The translations under genes and the position numbers were made by a program. DNA of 64,000 nt from positions 930,001 through 994,000 of the forward strand of contig NC_071671.1 in assembly GCF_028554725.1 (NCBI RefSeq), written 5' to 3'. Shown here in pieces: positions 50,301-61,530 of the stretch; positions within the stretch are counted from its first letter, which is position 1; each line of letters begins with the position of its first letter. Under the pieces are notes generated by a model, which was not told where the DNA came from, made no database searches, and saw only the letters and a list, made by a program, of their open reading frames with translations. The DNA is from Zeugodacus cucurbitae (lineage: Eukaryota > Arthropoda > Insecta > Diptera > Tephritidae).

Positions 50301-51650
50301 AGTTGTTGTTGTTGAGTCAGGTTCATCAATCACTATTGTAGAATCGTTGCTAGCGTAAGAATCGGTATGCATTGTCCCGCTACCTCCACCATTGCTAACC
50401 GGGTCCAGCACTACCTTGTGATGAATTGCTGGTATAATTGGAGATGGCTGTTGAGGGGCATGAGAAGCTAAAGAATATATATTATCGGGAGATGTTCTTG
50501 CAGTAGTTGCAATTGTTGCGTTCATTTCTAAACCGTTATTTGTTCCAGAAGTATCGCTATAATGATTATTGATGCAAATATTAATACGATCCAACACAAG
50601 AGTTGAGTTCGAACTTGTTGTAGCGGGAGAAGAAACCAATGTAGATGAGGTGTTGGCTACATCACCAACTGTTGCAGATTCTTCGGTAATAGTTGAAATC
50701 AGTTTTGGAACAGAAATGTTGTTTGCTGTAGCTACGCTACCATTGCCGTTATTTGTCATAGACATAAAAAACTGGTGTTGAGCATCATCTTGCGTTATAT
50801 GCAAAGCAGTCGGCGATGAAGTTGGAGCAGAAAAATGTTGTTGTGCGAAATGTGTTGGTAGTGCTGTCGACAAATGCTGGGCATAAGCAGATTGCTGGTG
50901 CGGTGTATTATAGAATTGTGGGAGTTGTATTATATCGTCACGTCCAGTAGATTCGACATCTTTAGCCATGTTATATATATGTTGCTGCTGTTGTTGATGT
51001 AACGAGTTTGGCAGTGTTGTAATTATACGAATATTACTGGCATTTCCATTGTGATAGCAGCCCGTGAGTGTATTAGCTGCAGACGGCCCGCTATTTGCAG
51101 CTCCTGAAGTTGTCCGGGGTTGCATCTGCGATGAAGTTCCTACTACATGAGGATGATTGGGTCCATATTGATTCGCAGAAAAGTTATTTGTTATTAAAAT
51201 AGTATTGCCTTGTTGATGATGCGGACGATTCGTTTGTTGTATGGAATTTGAAGATGTAGAAGATAAAGTCGTTGGTGCTACACCGCCATAAAACCTCTGT
51301 GACGATGGTTGTATTCCATTGACAGTCGAATTAAAAAAAGTTTTGCTTAAAGCAGTAGTCAAAGGTATTTGCCGTGGGCCGAATAATCCAGCTGAACCAG
51401 TTGTGGTAATTGGTACAGAATTTGAAGTCATTTCTGGGCTCTTGTCCGCACATCGGCTAATATTTGGAAGTTGTAATTGTATTGATTGCTGATGCTCAGA
51501 TATTGGTAATGTTGAAGCAGGAGGAAGGAAATAGTTACCAATACCTGGTTGAATATTGTTATGATGTGATAAATGCCCATTAGGTACCTGATGCTGAACA
51601 CTATGATGATCCTGATGTACAATATTTGAGTCATAAGAAGAACTATTCAT
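47304..51650 (-). CDS. Pcl: Polycomblike (PRC2-associated), Tudor and PHD1 without PHD2
   Basis: Four coding exons, 51650-49264, 49207-49133, 49068-48039 and 47978-47304, join in phase to 1388 residues. A long Ser/Gln/Asn-rich N-terminus precedes a Tudor domain (about 688-745: GEDVFIRKDDGRQYLGTVIG ... YLIRFDDNSELWCG) and PHD1 (755-797), whose Cys4-His-Cys3 ligands are complete across the exon 1-2 junction. The C-terminal chromo-like domain (1325-1367: VKEYFGGAVNRIE ... MQYLIEWGD) matches the MTF2/PHF19 C-terminus. Pcl proteins recruit PRC2 to chromatin for H3K27 methylation. Between PHD1 and the C-terminal region I find no PHD2 or extended-homology (winged-helix) domain, although both are standard in the family. 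The flanking introns are only 56 and 64 bp. The last intron (60 bp) is open in frame. Confidence 0.9.
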
Positions 51651-53536
51651 GATTGTAAAGTACTCCGAAGACTGAAGACGAACTTAGTTTGTATGTCAAT
51701 ATATTCGATTTCAAATAGGACTGTAATTAGTGATGAAAATGTTATATATATATATTTTTTTATTTGTTTGAGAATTTATTTATATATTAATTAAAAGGAA
51801 GCATTTAGAATAGGATTATTTTTAATATTTAAGGAGTTTTTTATTTTAATATTTTTTACAACAGCTGGCAATGCTACCTTATTTTACCGGCAAGTGAGTG
51901 AATAGGACAAATTAATGTACATTTTTCTTTTCCATTACTGGAACAGACAGGGTAAACGATTATACACATTTATTTAGCAATTCTTTTAGGCCAAAGTTAA
52001 AAGCAGTATTACTTTAATTCTTTTCATTCATATTATTTCACACAACTATTATTGTTCCAATATGGAAATATCTTTCATACATTGCACTTTTAGAAACTTC
52101 ATTAATTAATCTTTACACAAACAACGACACTTAAAACAAGTGTTGTACTCTAGGAATCACATATTCCAAAGTCCCTCTTAACTCACCTATTATGAGGTGT
52201 GTAACACAAGTTTAAATATATTAAAAATTATAGTTTATTTTATTTGATTTGCAATCATAGTTAATAATATTTAAACAATGAAATATAAATTTTCCACTCG
52301 GAATTTGTATTAACACCGTCAGCCATTTTCCCAACACACGAACTGATTTTTTGCATTTCTCTTTATCTTCCCAATTCGTGCGCTTCTTCACTTTCCAGGC
52401 CAGAATTGCTTTTTGACAACTACCATATTCACAGGGTTGCATCTGCATCTCTAAAATATTCTTGGAATACACGAAACGAAAATAATTTTCATAGTATTTA
52501 ATATTGCAAACATTAGATTGTGAAGTCTTGAACTGTTTTTCTATTAAAATTCCAGTGAAAATCTGGCAGTTCGTTTTGTTTGTGATGTAGAAGTCTCAAT
52601 TTTATTTTTATACATTTTTATTGTGATACAGAAATTTTTAACAAAACTTCGTAAATCGGACTTTCGATCGAGTAACATTTGTAATAATATCCTTCTCCAC
52701 AAATTAAATTGTTTCTCTCCACCCTCAAATAATGTTTGGGTTTTATAATTTTATAGCATTTGAAAAATTGAATAATTTGATGTAAAATAGGGACAACTCT
52801 GACATAGAGGAGTACTACCTCCAAATAGTCAACGTGTACCTTTCTGTCACGCTCTTTTACATTTATTGTTGTTGTGAATTTTCATCAAATGAAAAAGTGA
52901 ACGAGTGAAGTCAGACGTTTTTCAATACGCTAAATAATTTTAGTAAAAATATAAAATATCTTTCAATAAGAGTGTAAAAGTAATAAAAAAGTGTTGTACT
53001 ATTATATTTTCACACGCAATATTTGTTTTTGAGGCATATATTTACTGGATTTGCTTTTAAAATATTGGTAAAAAGTTGGAAATTTTCCCTTGCCTGTTTT
53101 GCTTCGAATGCCATATTCGTGATGGTCGTTCTACGTTTTGGTTATTATGCTACTTCTTAATTTCGTTACCATTTACGTTTTGACACTCACATTTGCTTTT
53201 GTTTCCGTGCATTAGTTTGTTCATCCATCTTTGTTTTTTACACGATTATTTTCGTCTCCCCCTTTGAATGTTGTATTTTTGTTTTTGATAAAAATATCTT
53301 TAAGAAATTAATTAACAAAGGTATAATAAAAAGTGATCAAATAAGAGTGGATAGAAAGGAGAAGTGAAATCGAAAAACAAAAAACTAGAGCAGTTGTCAA
53401 AAAGTCATACATAAATAAATTCAAATCGAAATACATAAGCAGTGTAATAAAGTTTGTTTGTAATAAAGAGTTGGAAATGATCTCCAGTTTTTAATCGATA
53501 AGTGCAAAGCAAAAAGAAAGTGAAGAAACCATCTAT
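51651..53536. promoter_or_regulatory. Shared divergent promoter region of Pcl and Hsf
   Basis: 1.9 kb separates the Pcl and Hsf start codons, which point away from each other. Both 5' UTRs and promoters should lie here. Hsf's non-coding leader probably occupies part of 52860-53536, which is AT-rich with A runs. I did not find a convincing TATA box. Short open frames (for example 52221-52472) have no domain. Confidence 0.5.
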
Positions 53537-56500
53537 ATGGCTAACACGCGTAGTAAAATCGACGGGAAAACAAAACAACGGGGAATAGAAAATATATTTT
53601 ATGACGACGCACAGGTGTGGTGAAATTCGTTTACTATGCAGAAAATAATTTTTATTACAATGATAAATGTATCTTATAGTTTACATATTGCTTATACGCA
53701 TAATTGAGCAATAGCAAAAAGATTTATTTGAGTTGAAGTAGCTTGACTATGAAATAATAATACCTAATACATATTTTACATTTTTAGGAAGACAGAATTT
53801 CTGCAGCGAAATCATCTAAAAACAAAATAAGTGCTAATAAAATACCATCAAGCATAAGACATTTAGAAGCAGATCAACTAAAACAAGAAGACACAGGAAA
53901 AGAGCAAATGCACACTTTTAGTGAAACAGGTGCCGGTGTGCCGGCCTTCTTGGCTAAGTTATGGCGTTTAGTGGATGATCCGGATACCAACCATCTAATC
54001 TGCTGGAATAAGGTAAATAACATAAATAATTGTGCCCCAATTTACAATAAGTATTTTCGTGCGTAAAGAAATTTGGCAACAATGCCATTGATTTTTAATT
54101 TGCTATATGTATATGTTCGTCAATTCAATGCAACAGCCTCACAGTAGACAACAAAATTTTTTGATTTGTATAGCTAATTCGGATTCATATTAACGGCTCA
54201 AAATGTTTCTGTTAGTTGAAATATAATATAAATGTAATTTTCGAATAGTAAGCCATATTAGATTGATGTATTTAACGTAATATTAATATATACTTTTTTC
54301 CAGGATGGTCGAAGTTTTATAATTCAAAATCAAGCCCAGTTTGCACGAGAATTGTTGCCCCTGAATTATAAGCATAATAACATGGCGAGTTTTATTCGGC
54401 AGTTGAATATGTGTAAGTTGAATGACATACAGAAATAAAATGAAGACAAATGTTTAAGTATTGTTTTCCATCATTAATATTTCAGATGGCTTTCATAAAA
54501 TAACATCAATTGACAATGGAGGTCTAAAGTTTGACCGGGATGAAATGGAATTCTCACATCCCTGTTTCAAGCGAAATTGTCCATATTTACTTGAGCATAT
54601 TAAACGTAAAATCGCCAACACAAAGAGTTTGGATGACAAATCAGGTTTGAAGCCTGAAGCTGTCACGAAAGTGCTGCAAGATGTGAAGGCGATGCGAGGT
54701 CGACAGGACTCGCTTGACTCACGTTTTTCTGTGATGAAACAGGAAAATGAAGCTTTATGGAGAGAAATAGCTTCGCTGCGACAAAAACATGCCAAACAGC
54801 AGCAAATTGTCAATAAAGTAAGTTATATTTCTCTATTATTGACTAAGTTTTGAGTAAATGGTCTTTACTTAACTTTCAAGCTCATACAATTTTTGATCAC
54901 AATTGTTCAACCATCACGCAACATGACGAGTGTGAAGCGGCATATGCAGTTGATGATTCATGATACGCCGGACAGTGCTAAGCTTCGCAAAAAGAGTGAA
55001 TCCGAATCTGAATGCGGACCAGTTATTCATGAGCTTGGTGAGGAGTTGCTTGACGAAGTCGCCGATCCGGATATTGATTTAATGTAAGTTAACCCAGGTG
55101 TATACAATAATATAAATGTGTAAATATAAGTCATGTGTTATTAATTACTTTATACACAATTCCAGGGATACATCGAGTCCATATGGGAAAATTATTTCAA
55201 ATAATGACACAGATGGCAATGGTTCACCGCTAAACATTGAGCGACCTCATTCTAGTATCAGCCAAGCATCCCAACACTACGAATTTTCGAATCAGAGTGC
55301 CGAGGACGCTGTTAACGCTGCAATGACAGCTCCGAGCTGTGGTGTTGGTGGTAGTGGTAATGCAAATGCAACCAACAGCATGATCTCACAGAAGATCGGT
55401 GGTGGATCCGATTCATCAATTATACAGTCAATAAATCCGGATGGATCGCAAATTGTCTATCACGTTACTGAGGTACCCGATGTAATAGACCCACATCATA
55501 ACGACTTCATGCCGGGTGCATCACCAAGTTATAGTGAGGAAAACGTGTTGACTACCCCCATGGTGCGCGAACAAATGGCACGCACACAACAGCTGAAACA
55601 AAGAAATAAGCGCCGACGTAAGCAAATGGATGATGATACAGCAAACGTTACTGCATCAACGTCGAAGATGAGAAACGTTGGCGGAGCACGGCAGTCGCCA
55701 CAATTAATCAAATGCGAGAAAAAACAATCAATCGATCCAATGGCATTCTTAAATGATTTCCCAGACGACCGTAACACCCAAGCGGAATTTCCAAATGTTT
55801 CCTCGAATCTTAAAGATGAGACTATTACAGCTAACCGCGGTACACCTGGTTTGCTAAATGCTGGCAATATAGCAACTGCTGCCGTACAACCAGTCAGCAC
55901 AGCTAACAATAGCACCCTACTTGGCCAGTCGACAAACTTTTACAATCCAAATGATTTTATTACATCCGAAATGCCTGCTGATATATTTGAGGTAATGTTA
56001 TACTATATATATATATATATATATATACATACATATATGTACATACTTGATTTTCATACGCTATTTATTCACAAACCATAGGAATCTCCATTAATGCCCG
56101 TTGATAGTTATAATCAGCAACAACAAAAACAACAACAGCAACTTCAATATGGTCGAACGATGGCTAACAGTGGCAAGTTTTCTTCATTTGTTGCGCGTGG
56201 TAATAACAATGGCATCGGAGTAGCAGCTTCCAATGGGGCCTCAACATCTGCCGCTGCCGCAGCTGCTGCCAACCAATTTAGCAACGACGACAAGCAGAGC
56301 AATAATGGCAATTCTCTAGTTACCTCCCAACAACAACAACAACAGGGAAAGAACAATAATAATGGAAATAATATGTCTTTAGCTAAATATAAAAGTGGTG
56401 GCACGGGCACTGAGGAAGTTATGCGGTTGAGTACTGGGTTAGTAACTGAGAGAGATCTTAGTTACAGTAAGGAATTGTGGAAACTAATTCTCTTATATTT

Positions 56501-58162
56501 ATATTTATTTTCATATAGTGATGAAGTCAATGACCATTTGGAAAATGTACAGGATGAATTGGAGTCGCTTAAGGATTTGCTACGAAGTGATGGTTATTCT
56601 TTAGATGCGAACACGCTGTTGTGCGTAAGTATGAAAAAATAATCGATTTTTTTGATAGCCATGTTAGTTGCCGTGTGACTTGTTAGTGTTATATTTGTGA
56701 CTGATTTTCTGCAGTTGCAACTCGTTATAAATCTAGAGTGGTTAAATTCAGAATTGTTTACCTGAATCCTCAGTTTTCGTGTTATTTGAAGCCAGTGCAG
56801 AATAAACTGTAGTGTATAATAATAATCTTCAAGCAAATAGTAACTAGACTGTGTTTTGTTTAAATTCCAAATATCCATCTGAAATGAATATAACAAATGT
56901 TAATGCAGTTTTTATCTACAAGTGTATTTGTATATTGTGTGCACATGAACGAAGATATTTTTCAAGTTTGCTGCAAGGTGAAGACAACTTTGTCAAATAA
57001 TTGGATTTCAAATTAGATTTCGTGCAATTGTTTCAAAATTACTCGTTGCTCAATAGTTATGCATTAAGTATCAATAATATTTTACGACTTACAATTATTA
57101 TTATTTTTTCTCTTTTTGATATGAATGTACTGAAAAAAAATGTACACAAACAAAACATTTATGAATGAAACTGCATTGTGCCTTCAAAAAAAATAAATGC
57201 ATAATACTTAATACGATTTTTCTGATGAAATTCTACAAATGTGTCAAAATCTAGAACGGAGATGCTGCAAACATGAATACAACCAATCGCATTTCCCTGT
57301 CATCACAACTGGATGGGGAGTTTCTCACCAAGGTCAGCCAATTATTGACGTTTTCATTTAAATCTGAGTCTTAGCTAATTTGTGGCTGAAAAAGTGTGAT
57401 TAATGAAACTTTTAAAACCGCGCAAAATACGCATAAAATTCACAATGAAATTTTAAAATCACGTTAAAACTAAAGCAAGCGCATAAATATGTATAGGCTA
57501 CAAAAATAAAGTTGTTCATTTCATTTATCCGAATAATATTTATTGTTTAGATTTGTTCAATACACACTTTATTGTTATTGCTTAACCCCTATACATATTG
57601 TCCAGATATCTTAAAAACGTTTCAAATACCACGTTCATTTCTGAAATATTTTCTTTTTTATTATAATATATATTTTTTTTGTCTATTTATTATAGCTATT
57701 CAATGATTCCGATATTTTAGGACCATATGGTTTGAATTTGGTTAATGAATCCAACAATGAGAAAAAAGGTATAAAATAGCGTTTTTTAATTTCAAAATAT
57801 GTATTAATACCACTAATGTCTGTCAATAGGTTCTGAGCTTATGTCCTACCAGCCAATGTACGATCTTTCCGACATCATAGATATCAATGAGAAAAATGAA
57901 CTGGAAGGTATGAGCTTTTTCATTTTTATTTACTTTTTATTAATAATTAACAGAAATTTCATGAATTTCAGCCGTTGATCACACGAATAGGCCCAGCAGC
58001 TCAAAGCAATTGCCACAGTTGGAGCAACAACAGAGAGAGCCGCCGAGTGGTTTGAACACACCATTCAATGATTATTTTGCTAATGCACCTGAACCAACTA
58101 ACACACCGCGTAAAAATGAATCTGCAACTATTTCCGATAGTAAAGCTAAAATCCCTAACTAG
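53537..58162 (+). CDS. Hsf: Heat shock transcription factor
   Basis: Twelve coding exons: 53537-53614, 53788-54012, 54304-54412, 54486-54817, 54881-55083, 55166-55991, 56082-56437, 56519-56624, 57255-57332, 57696-57768, 57830-57907 and 57972-58162. Phases match throughout, giving 884 residues against about 690 in Drosophila. The HSF DNA-binding domain spans about 77-180 (VPAFLAKLWRLVDDPDTNHL; the recognition helix region reads MASFIRQLNMYGFHKI). HR-A/B trimerisation heptads follow (KVLQDVKAMRGRQDSL ... LIQFLITIVQPSRNM, about 200-265). The middle is long and low-complexity with Gln and Ala runs. HR-C, which keeps the monomer inactive, is at about 711-743 (DEVNDHLENVQDELESLKDLL). Exon 8 can read through to a stop at 56642, giving a possible short isoform. 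On heat stress HSF trimerises and binds nGAAn arrays. Confidence 0.96.
56004..56028. repeat. (AT)n microsatellite in an Hsf intron
   Basis: Uninterrupted AT run between exons 6 and 7, whose intron is only 90 bp long. Confidence 0.85.
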
Positions 58163-59595
58163 GACAGTCCGCACACTGTCAGCAACTAACTGTGTATATT
58201 AAAAACAAAACCAGAATTGTAACATGTTTATTACCGTTATGCAAATATGAAACTTATACTATTAATATGACAGACATCACATGAAACATTTGAGGTTTTA
58301 AAAATATCAAAAAATATTTGAACAATTTTCATCAAATTCACAGTTTTGGGGTAACATCGAAGCTTTTTAATTGTTATGAAATTAATTGGATAATAATTGA
58401 ATTTAATATTCTATTAATATTGTTATACTTTTGTAGTAATTTGAAATTTGCTATAGTGTTATAAGCTTGTTAACCTCTTCATCCTAAATAATTTAAATTC
58501 AATACCAAATTTTTGAATGTATTCTAAGATGTAAAATTATATTTTTTTCGAAGCCTGCAGGGAAAGGTGTGATACTGTGTCCCTACACTGCTTACTTAGA
58601 CAGCTGTGTTGAATAAATGTGATTTCAACTTTTTCCCAGATCCAAATATTGTAGAGCGCATTGCTTATTTTATTTTAATCATTTCCCGTTTTTGATAAAC
58701 TAGTAAAGTGGAAATGGGTTCCTGGCCTTCATAACAAACTACTCATTTGCAACTTATTAAATGAGTTGTTTGATGCTAGATAGACAGAGTAATACTTTTA
58801 TTGTCATTTCATTATCCCATTATTAACCTGAGAAACAAGAGTCAGACAATGTTTACAAAACAAAATTGTCATTGCTATTTCATAGCTTTGACTAATTTCT
58901 TTTCACTGTTAGACAAATAAAAATTAAATTTTATCTAAAAAACATTTTTTTTTTTACTAAATACAAGTAAATGTCGCTAACCCCTTATGGTTTTTTTATA
59001 CAAAAACTGATAAAAAGTAAAAATTTAAAATGCTTAAAATAAAAGATTTCTTTGAAGTTTATGAAGTATATATATACGCATGTTAAAATCACGGTTAGCT
59101 TAGCTATAAGTGTGTCTCAAGGAGAAGATCATGCAAATGTACACCATAGTTTCAACTCCCTTGGGACGCCTACATATTTAGAAACATGATATTTCAAGCA
59201 TACCGTGTATAATGCACATCTAAAATATACAAAAAAAAGTAAAAGCTAAGAATACATATGTATGCATATTGGAAATCAACTTTTCGTTTGTTTTTTTTTA
59301 GTACCCATATTGCAGTACACTAACTATGAATTAATTTTTACGCTGATGTATGTATTTATAAATTTAAGTGAATTTTGGAGCAGTGGAAATAAAACTAAAA
59401 TAGAGGCAATGCAAAATCTTGGTATTTTTAGCATGACTTTTCACACATTGGGGCTGCAGTTCGGGCTTATAAATGTGTTACTCTTTATTACACGAATGGG
59501 TTTTATTTTACAGCGGTATAATTGAAAATGAATATTATACGAATATGCTAAGGTTACCAAAAAATAATATTAAATAATACAATATGAATTTATAA
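58163..59595. other. Convergent 3' region of Hsf and the MADF-BESS gene
   Basis: Only 3' UTR-like AT-rich DNA is seen. AATAAA at 58612-58617 (plus strand) is a candidate Hsf polyadenylation signal, and TTTATT at 59484-59489 one for the minus-strand gene. An 87-codon hydrophobic frame at 59262-59525 is not accepted as a gene. Confidence 0.5.
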
Positions 59596-60874
59596 CTAAC
59601 TTTGATCCTTATACTTGGCGTCTTTAAGTATTTTGGCAAATTCAAATTTAACGCGCTCCCTTTCTGGGCGTGGCATGTTACGCAAACTATCTACTAAAGA
59701 GAGGCAATATAGCTCAATTGGATCATTAATAGGTGTCAGTACGGGAAACGGTGCCGGCATGGACTTTCGTTTTGACGCATTACTTGTAATATCATTTTGT
59801 TGCCTTTGAAATGGTGCCGTTACTGCTTGCTTCGGTATTGGATCCAATGTGATATCATTATTCCGTTCCTCATCCATAACTACAATTGGTGTTAGTAATT
59901 GCGACGTAGGACTTGAGGCATTTGAATGAGACGGGGATGGAGGTGCCATTGGCACCTGGATGTTTGAACTAACAGTTTCCGCCTTTTGAAGAGGTGAGAG
60001 AGAGGTTGATAAATATTTATGCTCAGTTGTAACATCATGCTCTGCTCCATTTGATTTTTCAATTTTGGTTGGAATATTTAATTCTGTAAGTAATTGATCG
60101 TCATCGCAGCAATCATTGTCCGTAGGTAAGGAAACATTTTCACCGTCGTATATTTGCTGGGACGGCATAGAGACATCAACATTATATTCTCGAGCTGCGC
60201 TGCCATCATCACTGTGTTCTATTTCGATAATTTCAAATGTGTTGGTGTTTTGTGGGTCCTTATACATGAAGCTGTTGCTATCATTATCGCTGGATATAAT
60301 TTAATATAATAGTGTTTTATTTTCAGTGGGGTGTTAAATTATACTTACGAACTGTTATATGATGAGTTCAAATGTTGCACTTTTTTGTAAGTTTGTGCTG
60401 TATTTTGCAAAAAGGATAGGTCTTCTGTAAACCGACGCTTTCTTATATTCACATTTGCCAGACCCGTTTCCAAGCTTTTAAGCTCTTGTAAGTAATTATA
60501 TCGAATGTTTTTCCATTTGGTTTGTAGAAATTTGGCTGGAATTATTATTCATATAAAAGTGAATAGTTTCAAAGAAATTATTCTTAATTAATATATATGT
60601 ACATACACGGTGTTCGCATCTCTGCAGCAATTCTTTCCCAGATTGCGATACGAACTTGGTAGCGCCTGTAATGCTCATGGTTGACATCATATATTGCCGG
60701 ATTGTCTCGCACTAAACGTATCAGACGATTATCTAAAATTTATTAAAATTTGAATTAGAATACATTTATGACATTTTTCACCATAAATATTTGTTTTAAA
60801 TCGAATAGGTTCTAAGGGATGTTCATCCTCATTATTGAAAGCTTACCGAAGTCCGGACCATAAGATTCACGCAT
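59596..60874 (-). CDS. MADF-BESS domain transcriptional regulator
   Basis: Four coding exons, 60874-60847, 60732-60607, 60535-60349 and 60289-59596, join in phase to 344 residues. The MADF domain covers about 10-95: DNRLIRLVRDNPAIYDVNH, WERIAAEM, KFLQTKWKNIRYNYLQEL and RKRRFTEDLSFLQ. The C-terminal BESS motif covers about 304-340 (LYCLSLVDSLRNM ... ERVKFEFAKIL). The middle is acidic and Ser/Pro-rich. MADF is a Myb/SANT-like DNA-binding domain and BESS mediates protein contacts; Adf1 and Dip3 are the prototypes. The orthologue among the many fly MADF-BESS genes is not identified. The exon 2 donor was set at GTATGT (60606) because the nearer GTGTAT breaks the frame. Confidence 0.92.
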
Positions 60875-61530
60875 TTTGCAGGAAATACAATTTGTATTTA
60901 TAGTATATATCTTATTTAGTTGTTTTGTTTTTTAAATTTCACTTGATTATTTATAACAATTCCGAATTTTCAATGATTTTCACATAGGAAACTAATATTT
61001 TTCAACATAAACTTGGTATAACTCCTTCATCCTTTTGATTGTCTCAATTTGTTATTGTTTAATGTACGCGCATGTCCTTCGCGTATGTTATGGCAACTAA
61101 TATAAACTATGATCTCACCAATTCCCGTTAGATGTCGCCTATAGTATAATTATCCTCATCATATTTTTTTCATAGCAATATAAACAAAATAACAATATTA
61201 AAAAAATAATAATAAATAAAAATTGGTTTAAAACGATTGAGGTGACAACTATATATTTAGTAACGACACTATTTCAAATTAAACACTTGCCATTGTACTT
61301 TGATTGAATTGCTCTGAAAAACACCGGGCGCCTTTTCAAGCATGTTTGATAGAATGACAACTGTATTCAAGCACGTTTATTTTTATGCAATCGCATTTGC
61401 AAAAACAAAGTACGGCGTGTTTGTTCGTTGGTAAAACAAATCAATTATCCATTTATTATTGTGTTAAAGTGGATACCGTGTTAAATTTAAGAACGGCGCC
61501 CTTGGTATTCCTGATCACTAACTTACTGAC
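60875..61530. promoter_or_regulatory. Divergent promoter region of the MADF-BESS and GK-like genes
   Basis: 656 bp separate the two start codons, so the promoters are back to back. The sequence is AT-rich; no defined core element was recognised. Confidence 0.45.

Noticed and set aside
52221..52472. 83-codon minus-strand frame in the Pcl-Hsf spacer
   Set aside because: No recognisable domain and it lies in the shared promoter/leader region; more likely untranslated.
59262..59525. Hydrophobic 87-codon frame between Hsf and the MADF-BESS gene
   Set aside because: T-rich DNA in a convergent 3' region readily gives hydrophobic frames; no family resemblance and it overlaps the probable 3' UTR of the minus-strand gene.
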